DNA of 64,000 bases from assembly GCF_024752355.1 (NCBI RefSeq), contig NZ_JANTHZ010000002.1:186001-250000 (forward strand). Reading direction: 5' to 3'. The DNA comes from Ancylobacter mangrovi (lineage in GTDB: Bacteria; Pseudomonadota; Alphaproteobacteria; Rhizobiales; Xanthobacteraceae). This document shows, one piece after another, positions 1 through 8,526 of the stretch; position 1 is the stretch's first letter; each line of letters opens with the position of its first letter. The notes under the pieces are model-generated. The model worked only from the letters and a program-made list of their open reading frames with translations, did not search any database and was not told the origin of the DNA. A program made the position numbers and the translations under genes.

Positions 1-60
1 GCGCTGCAGCCCGACAATGCCGACATCGCCCGCCTCGCCGCCCAGCTCGAAGGGCGCTAG
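1..60 (+). CDS. C-terminal end of an unidentified protein (partial)
   Basis: Frame 1 is open from the first base and closes with TAG at 58-60, giving the tail ALQPDNADIARLAAQLEGR. The composition resembles the last helix of a TPR-type or similar helical protein, but 19 residues are too few to name a family. The reading ends just before the repeat block upstream of the outer-membrane protein gene. Confidence 0.5.
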   Translation, partial: ALQPDNADIARLAAQLEGR

Positions 61-84
61 CGGCGCGGCGCAGGACGCGACCGC

Positions 85-144
85 CATGGGGTAACGTAAA
101 CCTGCATGGCGTTACGTAAACCGACAGGGCGTGACGCAAAATGC
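85..144 (+). repeat. Three 20-bp direct repeats with TACGTAAA-like core
   Basis: Three units of exactly 20 bp (85-104, 105-124, 125-144) share the pattern CAtGGsGTnACGyAAA. The cores are GTAACGTAAAC, GTTACGTAAAC and GTGACGCAAAA. The middle copy contains the palindrome TTACGTAA. A 20-bp period is close to two helical turns, so bound proteins would sit on one DNA face. The block lies about 80 bp upstream of the outer-membrane protein start, a good place for a regulator array. The regulator is unknown. Confidence 0.6.
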
Positions 145-225
145 AAAGCAGGCCGCGCGATCCTGCGCCATCATTTCGCGTCATGCGTGCGCCCGCGGGA
201 AGGCGCGCGCCATACGGGGGCTTCC

Positions 226-1065
226 ATGCGCATCGTCGGCATCGTTGCTGGTCTTCTCTGCGGCACCGTCCTCAGCGGCGCCCTCACATGCGGCGCGCTC
301 GTCTGGAGCGCGCGGACGGCCGCAGCGGCGGACCTCGGGCCCTCGGTGCCCGTGGCCACGGGGCCGGTCGAGATTCCCTCCTCCGACTGGCGCTACCAGC
401 TCACATTCTATGGCTGGCTGACCGGGCTCAACGGGCATGTCGGCGTGCGCGGCCTGCCGCCCGCCAATGTCGACATATCGGCGAAGGACGCGCTGGAGGA
501 CCTCGACGGTGCCCTCATGGGCTCGTTCCTGGCCCAGAACGACAAATGGACCCTTCTGTTCGACCTCATCTATACCGACGTCACCTCGCAGGCGACCTTC
601 GGCCCGCTCGGCGGCAGCACGGCGCGGCTCGGCCTCACCCAGGTCATCGTGCAGGGCCTCGCCGGCTACGCCCTGCCGGTCGGCCTGCCCGAGGGCGCCA
701 CGCTGAGCGGCACGGTCGGCTTCCGCTACCAGCACCTCGACAGCGACTTCAATTTCACCAACGCCTATGTGCCGCTCGCGATCTCGAGCAGCGGCACACA
801 GGACTGGATCGACCCCACCGTCGGCCTGTTCCTGCAGTACAAGATCAACGACAAGTGGTTCTTCAACGCGCTCGGCGACGTCGGCGGCTTCGGTGTCTCC
901 TCCAAGCTGACCGCGCAGGGCTTCGCCTCGCTCGGCTATATGTGGACCGACTCCCTCTCCACCGCGATCGGCTATCGCGCGATCTACACCGACTACGAGG
1001 ATGGCGGCTTCGTCTACGACGTGACCCAGCACGGCGTGTTCATCAGTGCCGCCTATCACTTCTGA
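226..1065 (+). CDS. Outer-membrane beta-barrel protein
   Basis: The 279-residue product starts with a signal peptide (residues 1 to about 35, cleavage after the TAAAA stretch). The rest alternates aromatic and polar residues in amphipathic strands (WRYQLTFYGWLTGL, WTLLFDLIYTDV, GYRAIYTDYEDG) and ends in the C-terminal AYHF, a terminal Phe typical of Bam-inserted barrels. The frame is open upstream to an ATG at 106, but the ATG at 226 places the signal peptide at the N-terminus and leaves the repeat block at 85-144 outside the gene. Similar small barrels occur in many Hyphomicrobiales as surface proteins of unknown role. No substrate can be read from the sequence. Confidence 0.7.
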   Translation: MRIVGIVAGLLCGTVLSGALTCGALVWSARTAAAADLGPSVPVATGPVEIPSSDWRYQLTFYGWLTGLNGHVGVRGLPPANVDISAKDALEDLDGALMGSFLAQNDKWTLLFDLIYTDVTSQATFGPLGGSTARLGLTQVIVQGLAGYALPVGLPEGATLSGTVGFRYQHLDSDFNFTNAYVPLAISSSGTQDWIDPTVGLFLQYKINDKWFFNALGDVGGFGVSSKLTAQGFASLGYMWTDSLSTAIGYRAIYTDYEDGGFVYDVTQHGVFISAAYHF

Positions 1066-1304
1066 GGCCGGCGCCACAGCCCCCAAGCCCGCGCCCCCCG
1101 GCCCCGGCCAAGTCCTTGATCGGAATCACTCTTTGTTCACGCCGGAACGAATCAGGACTCCCTGGGCGATTCACGCAATGCAAGCGGAGAATCCGAATTC
1201 GCCCGCGGCGGGGCGGACCGCGCCCGCCGTCCGGGCCGCCTCCCGAGGAGGCTTGAGACCGGCGCGGCGAGGGTTTACCTGAGGACATCACAGGTGAATC
1301 GTCC

Positions 1305-2021
1305 ATGCTCCAGGATGCCGTAAGATCCTTCGTCCAGACCTTCTCGCGCGAGTACCGGCGTTTTCTCTGGCGGTCGATCATCCTCGCGGTCGGACTTCTC
1401 GTGGCACTGGGCATCGGCAGCTATTACGCCCTGACCTATTTCGTCTCCCTGCAATGGGACTGGGCGAACGTCACGCTGGACATACTGGCGGCGGTCGGGA
1501 TCTTCGCCGGCGCGGTGTTCCTGGTGCCGCCGGTGACCTCGCTGATCGCCGGCCTGTTCGTCGACGAGGTGGCCGAGCAGGTCGAGGCCAACGAGTTCAA
1601 CGACATACAGGTCGGCCGCGCGCTGCCCGCCGGCCGCGCGCTGGTGCTCAGCCTGCGGTTCTTCGGGCTCACCCTCGCGGTCAACCTGGTGGCGCTGCTG
1701 CTCCTGCTGGTGCCCGGCGTCAACATCGTCGTGTTCTACGTCGCCAACGGCTACCTGCTTGGGCGTGAATATTTCCAGCTCGCGGCGCTGCGCTTCCGCA
1801 CCGAGGACGAGGCGGCGCTGGTGCGGCGCCACCATGGGCTCGCGGTCTTCGCCGCCGGCATGATCATCGCCCTGGTGGTCTCCGTGCCGATCCTCAACCT
1901 CATCACGCCGATCTTCGCCACCATCTTCATGGTGCGGCTGCACAAGCGGCTGACGCGCTCACGCTCCTACGCCGCCGCTAGGCGGGGGTCTTCTCCGGCC
2001 AACGGCACAGGTCCGAAATGA
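1305..2021 (+). CDS. EI24 domain / CysZ-like membrane protein
   Basis: A 238-residue integral membrane protein with four or more hydrophobic segments (about residues 20-45, 60-85, 125-155 and 180-205) and the EI24/CysZ feel of an N-terminal amphipathic region MLQDAVRSFVQTF followed by paired helices. The family includes the E. coli sulfate permease CysZ, but many alphaproteobacterial members have no proven transport role. The last 44 bases overlap the 3' end of nth on the other strand, so the two genes converge and share their ends. The basic C-terminal tail comes from this overlap. Confidence 0.72.
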   Translation: MLQDAVRSFVQTFSREYRRFLWRSIILAVGLLVALGIGSYYALTYFVSLQWDWANVTLDILAAVGIFAGAVFLVPPVTSLIAGLFVDEVAEQVEANEFNDIQVGRALPAGRALVLSLRFFGLTLAVNLVALLLLLVPGVNIVVFYVANGYLLGREYFQLAALRFRTEDEAALVRRHHGLAVFAAGMIIALVVSVPILNLITPIFATIFMVRLHKRLTRSRSYAAARRGSSPANGTGPK

Positions 2022-2931
2022 GGCAGCGCGGGCAGTCCGGCTTCAGCGCCTTGCAGACATAGCGCCCGTGCAGGATGAGCCAGTGATGGGCGTGGAGCAT
2101 GAACCGCGCCGGAATCGCTCGCTCGAGCCCCATCTCCACCTCCAGCGGCGTCTTGCCGGGCGCGAGGCCGGTGCGGTTGGCGACCCGGAACAGGTGGGTG
2201 TCGACCGCGATGGTCGGCTGGTGGAAGGCGATGTTGAGCACGACATTCGCCGTCTTGCGCCCGACGCCGGGCAGCTTCTCCAGCTCCGCGCGGTCGGCCG
2301 GCACGGTGCCGCCATGCTCGGCGATGAGGCGGCGCGAGAGTTCGACCACGTTCTTCGCCTTGCCGCGATAGAGACCGAGGGTGCGGATATGCTGTGCCAC
2401 CCCTTCCTCGCCCAGCGCCACCATGGCCTCGGGCGTCGGCGCCGCCTTGAACAGGCCGCGCGTCGCCTTGTTCACGCCGGCGTCGGTCGCCTGCGCGGAG
2501 AGCACCACGGCGACCAGCAGGGTGAAGGGGTCGACATAGTCGAGCTCGCCCTTCGGCTCGGGATCGGCGGCCTCGAAGCGGGAGAAGGCGGTCTCGACCT
2601 CGGCCGCGCTCCAGGGGCGGAAGGCGCCGCCGAGCGCCGCCGCCGCGGCATTGGCGACGGCACGCTTCCGGGCCGGGCGGGCCGTGGCCTGCTGCTCCAA
2701 CGCCGCCTTGGCGGAAGCCGACGCGCGGCCGGCCTTGCCGGTGTTCTTGGCCGTGCCGCCCTTTCCCGCCGCTGAAGGCTTGACGGCTGACGACTTGGCG
2801 CCAGCACTCTTCGCGTCGCGCCCCTCGATCGCACCACCCTTGCCCACGCGGCTCCTGCCGGCCGGCGCGGCCTTTGCCGCCATGCCGGCGCGCGGGCGGC
2901 GCGGCGCCGAATCCCTGTCCTTTTCAGCCAT
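1978..2931 (-). CDS. nth: Endonuclease III with long disordered N-terminal tail
   Basis: DNA glycosylase/AP lyase of base excision repair that removes oxidised pyrimidines. Counting from the ATG at 2931 (317 residues), the helix-hairpin-helix LPGVGRK is at 220-226 with catalytic Lys226. Catalytic Asp244 sits in VDTH. The 4Fe-4S cluster ligands are Cys293, 300, 303 and 309 (C-x6-C-x2-C-x5-C). Family members usually have about 210-250 residues. Here some 100 residues rich in Ala, Lys, Gly and Ser precede the catalytic core. An in-frame upstream start exists at 2967, but it would run into the divergent DUF2244 gene. Confidence 0.95.
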   Translation of the reverse strand: MAEKDRDSAPRRPRAGMAAKAAPAGRSRVGKGGAIEGRDAKSAGAKSSAVKPSAAGKGGTAKNTGKAGRASASAKAALEQQATARPARKRAVANAAAAALGGAFRPWSAAEVETAFSRFEAADPEPKGELDYVDPFTLLVAVVLSAQATDAGVNKATRGLFKAAPTPEAMVALGEEGVAQHIRTLGLYRGKAKNVVELSRRLIAEHGGTVPADRAELEKLPGVGRKTANVVLNIAFHQPTIAVDTHLFRVANRTGLAPGKTPLEVEMGLERAIPARFMLHAHHWLILHGRYVCKALKPDCPRCLISDLCRWPEKTPA

Positions 2932-2953
2932 TTTCGACCTATAATGTGTGTCC

Positions 2954-3484
2954 ATGAGCGCTGCCAAGATCGCCCCGCCCCCAATCGATGTCGGCGACGC
3001 CGAGCCGACGCTTTACGTGGCGCGGCTCGAACCCTACCGCTCGCTCGACGAGCGCGGCTTCCTCATCGTCATGCTGGTTGTGGCGGCGATCAGCTTCGTG
3101 TGCGGCACCACCTTCCTGCTGATGGGTGCCTGGCCGGTGTTCGGCGTGTTCGGGCTCGACGTGCTCGCCATCTGGTGGGCGTTCCGGATGAACTTCCGCT
3201 CCGCCCGGGCGCGCGAGGAGATCACCGTCACGCCGAGCCTCATCACCGTGCTCAAGGTCGATCCCGCCGGCCGCGCCGCCGAGGCGCGGATGAACCCGCT
3301 CTGGACCCGGCTCGACAAGGAATCGATCGAGGATTACGGCCTCCAGCGGCTGATGCTGCGCTCGCGCGGCGACGGCGTCGAGGTCGGCGGCTTCCTGCAT
3401 ACGGCGCAGCGCGAGGAACTGGCGGACGGGCTCGGCTCGGCCCTCAGCACCGCCAAGCGCGGTGTGGTACGCTCCGCCCTCTGA
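2954..3484 (+). CDS. DUF2244 domain membrane protein
   Basis: A 176-residue protein with an N-terminal soluble stretch, two closely spaced transmembrane helices (about residues 36-80, FLIVMLVVAAISFVCG and the following FGVFGLDVLAIWWAF) and a cytoplasmic beta-rich tail, the layout of the DUF2244 family. Alphaproteobacterial relatives are often found beside nth or cytochrome oxidase genes. Their function is unknown. The gene is divergent from nth with only 22 bp between the two ATG codons, so the promoters must overlap or lie in the flanking genes. A GTG six bases upstream (2948) is an alternative start. Confidence 0.75.
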   Translation: MSAAKIAPPPIDVGDAEPTLYVARLEPYRSLDERGFLIVMLVVAAISFVCGTTFLLMGAWPVFGVFGLDVLAIWWAFRMNFRSARAREEITVTPSLITVLKVDPAGRAAEARMNPLWTRLDKESIEDYGLQRLMLRSRGDGVEVGGFLHTAQREELADGLGSALSTAKRGVVRSAL

Positions 3485-3557
3485 CCGCCGCCGTCGAAAT
3501 CGGGTGGCCCGGCGTAGGACGCCGTGGTTCTCTCGTTCCAGCAGGAGGAGATTGCCC

Positions 3558-4451
3558 GTGCTCGCGCCCAATCTTGATGCCGCCCATCCGCTGGAGATCG
3601 CCGCCGCAGACTACGAGATCGTGCGGCGTGCGGTCGAATATGTGAACCTGCGCTTCCGGGACCAGCCGGAAGTGGAGGAGATCGCCCTCGCCGCAGGGGT
3701 CAGCCCCCGCGCGCTGACCGACCTGTTCCGCCGCTGGTGCGGCCTCACGCCGAAGGACTTCCTTCAGGCGGTGACGCTGGACGCCGCGCGGCGGGTGCTG
3801 ACCGAATCGGACAATGTGCTCGACGCCGCCTATGAGCTCGGCCTTTCCGGTCCGGGCCGGCTGCACGACCTGTTCGTGGTGCACGAATCCATGTCGCCCG
3901 GCGAATGGAAGACCGGCGGCGCGGGCCTCGTGATCCGCTACGGCTTCCACGCCTCGCAGTTCGGCTCGGCGCTCGCCATGGCCACCTCGCGCGGCCTGTG
4001 CGGCCTCGCCTTCGCCGACGAGGGCGAGGAGGATAAGGCGCTCGCCGACATGCGCCGGCGCTGGCCGAACGCGACCTATATCGAGGACCCCTACGCCACC
4101 GCACCCTATGCGGCGCGCATCTTCGACCGCAGCACCTGGAATCCGGACGACCCGCTGCGGATCGTGTTCATTGGCACCGATTTCGAGGTGCGGGTGTGGG
4201 AGACGCTGATGCGCATCCCGCTCGGCAAGGCGACCACCTACTCGACCATCGCCGACCGGATCGAGAAGCCGAAGGCGGCCCGCGCGGTCGGCGCGGCGGT
4301 GGGCAAGAACCCGATGTCCTTCGTCGTTCCGTGCCACCGTGTCATCGGCAAGAGCGGCGACCTCACCGGCTATCACTGGGGCCTCACCCGCAAGCGGGCG
4401 ATCCTCGGCTGGGAGGCAGGCCAGCTCTGCAAGGAGTGGGGCGCGCCCTGA
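3558..4451 (+). CDS. Ada-like AraC / methylated-DNA cysteine methyltransferase fusion
   Basis: The GTG at 3558 is preceded by a strong AGGAGG site (3543-3549) and gives 297 residues. Residues about 15-120 form an AraC-type helix-turn-helix pair (IALAAGVSPRALTDLFRRW and a second helix pair). The C-terminal half is the alkyltransferase domain with the acceptor Cys259 in PCHRVIG. The Ada N-terminal zinc domain with its phosphotriester-accepting cysteine is absent. The protein should therefore repair O6-methylguanine, but a methyl-triggered activator switch of E. coli type is not expected. The reading frame is open further upstream, but no ribosome site supports an earlier start. Confidence 0.88.
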   Translation: MLAPNLDAAHPLEIAAADYEIVRRAVEYVNLRFRDQPEVEEIALAAGVSPRALTDLFRRWCGLTPKDFLQAVTLDAARRVLTESDNVLDAAYELGLSGPGRLHDLFVVHESMSPGEWKTGGAGLVIRYGFHASQFGSALAMATSRGLCGLAFADEGEEDKALADMRRRWPNATYIEDPYATAPYAARIFDRSTWNPDDPLRIVFIGTDFEVRVWETLMRIPLGKATTYSTIADRIEKPKAARAVGAAVGKNPMSFVVPCHRVIGKSGDLTGYHWGLTRKRAILGWEAGQLCKEWGAP

Positions 4452-4466
4452 GCCCCGCCGCCCCCT

Positions 4467-4808
4467 TCAGTGGGTGACCGATTTCGAGAACAGGTTCACC
4501 ACCAGCACGCCGGCGATGATGAGGCCGAGGCCGAGCATCGCCGGCATATCCAGCTTCTGGCCCTGGAACAGCCAGGCCACCAGCGCGATCAGCACGATGC
4601 CGAAGCCCGACCAGATGGCGTAGACGATGCCGGTCGGCATGGTGCGCAGCACGATCGACAGGCACCAGAAGGCGATGGCGTAGCCGACCAGCGCGACCAG
4701 CGTCGGCACCAGGCGGGCGAAGCCGTCCGAGCGCGCCAGCGCCGTCGTCGCGACCACCTCGGCGGCGATCGCGACCAGCAGCAGCAGATAGACCAGCCCC
4801 GCGCTCAT
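4467..4808 (-). CDS. Small multidrug resistance (SMR) efflux protein, EmrE-like
   Basis: A 113-residue protein with four transmembrane helices. The essential membrane glutamate is in AIAAEVVATTAL in helix 1 (equivalent to EmrE Glu14). The helix 3 motif GIVYAIWSGFGIV is nearly that of EmrE, whereas the SugE/Gdx branch differs here. The predicted role is proton-coupled export of quaternary cations or similar lipophilic cations as an antiparallel dimer. The start at 4808 is ATG; one codon earlier is TTG. The gene begins 16 bp after the gpmA stop, so it may share that transcript. It converges with the Ada-like gene. Confidence 0.88.
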   Translation of the reverse strand: MSAGLVYLLLLVAIAAEVVATTALARSDGFARLVPTLVALVGYAIAFWCLSIVLRTMPTGIVYAIWSGFGIVLIALVAWLFQGQKLDMPAMLGLGLIIAGVLVVNLFSKSVTH

Positions 4809-4824
4809 CAACCGGGCGCCGGCA

Positions 4825-5448
4825 TCAGTCGGCGAGGTCGATCACGCTCTCGACCGTCGAATCCGGCTTCAGCCGGTAGATCACCGGCACGCCGGTGGCG
4901 AGCTCGCGCTTCATGATGGTCTCGGGCGTGTGCTTCTCCAGCACCATGATCAGCGCCCGCAGCGAGTTGCCGTGCGCCACCACCAGCGTGCGCTGGCCCT
5001 GCAGAACCTTGGGCAGAATCTCGGTGACGTAGTAGGGTAGGGTGCGGGCGATGGTGTCCTTCAGGCTCTCGCCGCCGGGCGGGGGCACGTCGTAGGAGCG
5101 GCGCCAGACATGCACCTGCTCCTCGCCCCACTTGGCCCGGGCGTCGTCCTTGTTGAGGCCCGACAGGTCGCCATAGTCGCGCTCGTTGAGGGCGAGGTCC
5201 TCGACCGTGGCGAGCCCGCTCTGGCCGAGGTCGCCCAGCGCCAGCTCCAGCGTCTTCTGCGCGCGCGAGAGCTTGGAGGTGAAGGCGATGTCGAACTGGT
5301 AGCCCTCCTCCTTGAGCCGACGACCCGCCTTGTGCGCCTCCTCGACGCCGAGCGGCGTCAGGTCGGGGTCGCGCCAGCCCGTGAACAGGTTCTTCAGGTT
5401 CCACTCGCTCTGGCCGTGGCGGACGAGGACGAGAAGGCGTTCGGACAT
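4825..5448 (-). CDS. gpmA: 2,3-bisphosphoglycerate-dependent phosphoglycerate mutase
   Basis: Glycolytic and gluconeogenic interconversion of 3- and 2-phosphoglycerate in the cytoplasm. The 207-residue protein has the phosphohistidine motif [10 protein letters not shown] with His11, the catalytic-site pieces [10 protein letters not shown] and [11 protein letters not shown], and the second His in VVAHGNSLR. The length matches the short alphaproteobacterial dPGM form. The ATG at 5448 gives the conserved start MSERLL. An ATG at 5463 would add five residues. The gene follows dapB with 18 bp between stop and start, which indicates one transcript. Confidence 0.95.
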   Translation of the reverse strand: MSERLLVLVRHGQSEWNLKNLFTGWRDPDLTPLGVEEAHKAGRRLKEEGYQFDIAFTSKLSRAQKTLELALGDLGQSGLATVEDLALNERDYGDLSGLNKDDARAKWGEEQVHVWRRSYDVPPPGGESLKDTIARTLPYYVTEILPKVLQGQRTLVVAHGNSLRALIMVLEKHTPETIMKRELATGVPVIYRLKPDSTVESVIDLAD

Positions 5449-5466
5449 GGGATCGGTCTCCATCGG

Positions 5467-6282
5467 TCAGAAATCGGACAGGCCGAGAACGTCGGCCATC
5501 GAGTAGAGCCCGGGCTTGCGCCCGCGCGCCCAGCGGGCGGCGGCGAGCGCGCCGCGCGTGTAGATTTCCCGGTTCTCGGCCTTGTGGGCGAGCTCGATCC
5601 GCTCCCCGGTGCCGGCGAACACCACCGTATGGTCGCCGATCACCGTGCCGCCGCGCAGCGTGGCGAAGCCGATGTCGCCCGCGCGCCGCGGGCCGGTGTG
5701 GCCATGGCGGGCGAAGACGCCTTGGGTGCCGATGTCGATGCCGCGCCCTTCCGCCACCGCCTGCCCGAGCAGCAGCGCCGTGCCCGAGGGCGCGTCGATC
5801 TTGCGGTTGTGGTGCATCTCGACGATCTCGATGTCGTAATCCTCGTCGAGCGTGCGCGAGACGCGCCGGACCAGCGCGGCGAGCAGGTTGACGCCCAGAC
5901 TCATATTGCCAGACTTCACGATCGCGGCATGCCGGGCGGCAGCGGCGATCTTCTCCTCGTCCTCGGGCGAAAAGCCGGTCGTGCCGATCACATGGACGAT
6001 GCGCGCCTGGGCCGCGAGCGCGGCGAAGGCGACGCTGGCGGCCGGGACGGTGAAGTCGATCACCCCGTCGGCGGCGGCGAAGGTCTCGAGCGCGTCCGTG
6101 CCGACCCGCACGTCGAGCGCCGGCAGCCCGACGAGCTCGCCCGCGTCGCGGCCGATCAGTTCGCTCCCCGGTGGCTCGATGGCCCCGGCGAGCGTCAGGT
6201 CGGACGCCTCAGCGATGGCGCGGATAAGGGCGCGCCCCATGCGCCCTCCGGCGCCGACGACCACCAGCCGCATATGCGTCAT
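5467..6282 (-). CDS. dapB: 4-hydroxy-tetrahydrodipicolinate reductase
   Basis: NAD(P)H-dependent step of the diaminopimelate/lysine pathway. In 271 residues the nucleotide-binding loop [11 protein letters not shown] is at residues 9-19. The signature [14 protein letters not shown] is at 155-168 and carries the catalytic His pair and Lys. The start [10 protein letters not shown] agrees with related alphaproteobacterial proteins; an ATG three codons in (6273) is possible. It is the first gene of a dapB-gpmA-SMR transcript running leftwards. Confidence 0.95.
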   Translation of the reverse strand: MTHMRLVVVGAGGRMGRALIRAIAEASDLTLAGAIEPPGSELIGRDAGELVGLPALDVRVGTDALETFAAADGVIDFTVPAASVAFAALAAQARIVHVIGTTGFSPEDEEKIAAAARHAAIVKSGNMSLGVNLLAALVRRVSRTLDEDYDIEIVEMHHNRKIDAPSGTALLLGQAVAEGRGIDIGTQGVFARHGHTGPRRAGDIGFATLRGGTVIGDHTVVFAGTGERIELAHKAENREIYTRGALAAARWARGRKPGLYSMADVLGLSDF

Positions 6283-6379
6283 GAATGCTCTCCCACCGAT
6301 GGCATGGCGTATAGCGGCGTTCGAATGTCACGAAAAGTGCTTGTTTGGACGCCATTCTGCGCGCTTACTGGTCGAACGC

Positions 6380-6408
6380 TTGACGCGCGCCCCTTGCCCC
6401 TGTACAGG
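6380..6408 (+). promoter_or_regulatory. Probable sigma-70 promoter of the ilv leader transcript
   Basis: TTGACG (6380-6385) and TACAGG (6403-6408) are separated by exactly 17 bp. The start of transcription would be near 6414, about 25 bases before the leader ATG. Confidence 0.55.
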
Positions 6409-6439
6409 TCGCGCAACTTTACGAAGGAAGGGCGCCCGG

Positions 6440-6496
6440 ATGCGCAACAATGTTATCCTTATCGTAGGACGGCGCGTCGCCGCGGAGCTTGCCTGA
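6440..6496 (+). CDS. ilvL: ilv leader peptide (attenuation)
   Basis: An 18-residue reading frame, MRNNVILIVGRRVAAELA, is preceded by a GAAGG-like ribosome site. Residues 5-9 are Val-Ile-Leu-Ile-Val, so five successive codons need branched-chain aminoacyl-tRNAs. This is the classic signature of a transcription-attenuation leader for ilv genes. A hairpin with a T run follows at 6525-6557, and ilvI starts at 6611. When Val, Ile or Leu is short, ribosomes should stall at residues 5-9 and prevent terminator formation. The peptide itself is not expected to have another role. Confidence 0.88.
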   Translation: MRNNVILIVGRRVAAELA

Positions 6497-6524
6497 CGGC
6501 CGCTCCGCCCATTGGTGACGCGCG

Positions 6525-6557
6525 AAAATGGCCCCTGACGGGGCCTTTTGATTTTCT
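6525..6557 (+). terminator. ilv attenuator terminator
   Basis: Perfect stem GGCCCC (6530-6535) with GGGGCC (6540-6545), loop TGAC, flanked by AAAA upstream and TTTTGATTTT downstream. It lies between the leader peptide and ilvI. Confidence 0.85.
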
Positions 6558-6610
6558 GGACCACCCCTTCCGATCCGCCACGAGACCGATACGTCATAAG
6601 GAACACGACC

Positions 6611-8371
6611 ATGATGCGCGAGATGACCGGCGCCGAAATGGTGATGCAGGCCCTGATCGATCAGGGTGTCGAACACATGTTCGGCTATCCCGGCGGCGCC
6701 GTGCTGCCGATCTACGACGCCATGTTCCACCAGAACCAGGTCCGCCACGTCCTCGTGCGCCACGAGCAGGGCGCGGTGCACATGGCCGAGGGCTATGCCC
6801 GCTCCTCGGGCAAGGTCGGCGTCGTGCTCGTCACCTCCGGCCCAGGCGCCACCAATGCGGTGACCGGCCTCACCGACGCGCTGCTGGATTCGATCCCGGT
6901 CGTGTGCATCACCGGCCAGGTGCCGACCCATCTCATCGGCTCCGACGCGTTCCAGGAATGCGACACGGTCGGCATCACCCGGCCCTGCACCAAGCACAAC
7001 TACCTGGTCCGTGACGTGAACGATCTCGCCCGCGTCATGCACGAGGCGTTCTATGTCGCCCAGAGCGGGCGTCCGGGGCCGGTCGTGGTCGACATCCCGA
7101 AGGACGTCCAGTTCGCCAAGGGCATGTATGTCGGGCCGGAGAACATCCAGCACCGCACCTACCAGCCGCGACTGAAGGGCGATCCGGAGAAGATCCGCCA
7201 GGCGGTGGAACTGATGGCCGGCGCCAAGCGGCCGATCTTCTACACCGGCGGCGGCGTCATCAATTCGGGGCCCGAGGCGAGCCGGCTGCTGCGCGAGTTC
7301 GCGCGCCTCACCGGCTATCCCGTGACCTCGACGCTGATGGGCCTCGGCGCGTATCCGGCCTCGGACCGGCAGTGGCTCGGCATGCTCGGCATGCACGGCA
7401 CCTACGAGGCCAACATGGCGATGCACGATTGCGACGTCATGGTGTGCGTCGGCGCGCGCTTCGACGACCGCATCACCGGCCGCGTCGACGCGTTCTCGCC
7501 GGGCTCGACCAAGATCCACATCGACATCGACCCCTCCTCGATCAACAAGAACATCAAGATCGACATCCCGATCATCGGCGACGTCAAGCATGTGATCGAG
7601 GACATACTGACCGTGTGGTGCTCGATGAAGGCCGAACCGGACCGGCAGGCGCTGGCCGGCTGGTGGCGCCAGATCGACGGCTGGCGCGCGCGCCGCTCGC
7701 TGTCCTTCCAGCCGGGCGACCGCATCATCAAGCCGCAGCAGGCGGTGAAGGCGCTCTACAACGCGGTGAAGGACAAGGACGTCTACATCACCACCGAGGT
7801 CGGCCAGCACCAGATGTGGGCGGCCCAGCACTTCCACTTCGAGGAGCCGAACCGCTGGATGACCTCGGGCGGCCTCGGCACGATGGGCTACGGCCTGCCG
7901 GCGGCGATCGGCGTGCAGGTGGCCCATCCCGGCAGCCTCGTCATCGACATCGCGGGCGAGGCCTCGATCCAGATGTGCCTGCAGGAACTCTCGACCGCGC
8001 TGCAGTTCAACCTGCCGGTCAAGATCTTCGTGCTGAACAACGAGTATATGGGCATGGTGCGCCAGTGGCAGGACCTCCTGCATGGCGGGCGCTACTCGCA
8101 CTCCTATTCGGAATCGCTGCCCGACTTCGTGAAGCTCGCCGAGGCCTATGGCGGCAAGGGCATACGCTGCGCCGACCCGGCCAAGCTCGACGGCGCGATC
8201 CAGGAGATGCTCAACACCGACGGGCCGGTGCTGTTCGACTGCATCGTCGACCAGAAGGAGAACTGCCTGCCGATGATCCCCTCGGGCAAGCCGCACAACG
8301 AGATGATCCTGCCTGATCATCCCGAGGCGCTGGACGACGCGATCAGCGAGGAAGGCAAGATGCTGGTGTGA
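6611..8371 (+). CDS. ilvI: Acetolactate synthase large subunit
   Basis: Thiamine-diphosphate enzyme making 2-acetolactate or 2-aceto-2-hydroxybutyrate, the first common step of Val/Leu/Ile synthesis. The ATG at 6611 gives 586 residues. The catalytic Glu52 is in VRHEQGAVHMAEGYAR. The FAD-region motif FQECDTVGITRPCTKHNY and the ThDP-binding segment GEASIQMCLQEL...VLNNEYMGMVRQWQ are intact. It pairs with the regulatory subunit gene 155 bp downstream. Expression is probably set by the upstream leader/attenuator. The frame is open to 6548, but that would run through the attenuator. The symbol ilvB would be equally valid. Confidence 0.95.
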   Translation: MMREMTGAEMVMQALIDQGVEHMFGYPGGAVLPIYDAMFHQNQVRHVLVRHEQGAVHMAEGYARSSGKVGVVLVTSGPGATNAVTGLTDALLDSIPVVCITGQVPTHLIGSDAFQECDTVGITRPCTKHNYLVRDVNDLARVMHEAFYVAQSGRPGPVVVDIPKDVQFAKGMYVGPENIQHRTYQPRLKGDPEKIRQAVELMAGAKRPIFYTGGGVINSGPEASRLLREFARLTGYPVTSTLMGLGAYPASDRQWLGMLGMHGTYEANMAMHDCDVMVCVGARFDDRITGRVDAFSPGSTKIHIDIDPSSINKNIKIDIPIIGDVKHVIEDILTVWCSMKAEPDRQALAGWWRQIDGWRARRSLSFQPGDRIIKPQQAVKALYNAVKDKDVYITTEVGQHQMWAAQHFHFEEPNRWMTSGGLGTMGYGLPAAIGVQVAHPGSLVIDIAGEASIQMCLQELSTALQFNLPVKIFVLNNEYMGMVRQWQDLLHGGRYSHSYSESLPDFVKLAEAYGGKGIRCADPAKLDGAIQEMLNTDGPVLFDCIVDQKENCLPMIPSGKPHNEMILPDHPEALDDAISEEGKMLV

Positions 8372-8526
8372 GGCCGGCGACGGCCGGCGTCCGCGCCTGA
8401 CGCCCCCACCGCTCCACCCGCGAGCGGCAGGGGATGGGCGCGGCGCCGGAGATCCCTCACCCGTCCCTCTTCCCGCCGGGGAGAGGCAGACCGCGCGACC
8501 CATTCCAGCCCTTCGAGTAGCTTGCC

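Noticed and set aside
106..225. Longer N-terminus for the outer-membrane protein
   Set aside because: It would translate the 20-bp repeat block and place 40 basic residues before a good signal peptide.
1978..2021. Frameshift at the end of the EI24 or nth gene
   Set aside because: Both genes reach natural stops and keep their family domains. A 44-bp convergent overlap explains the arrangement.
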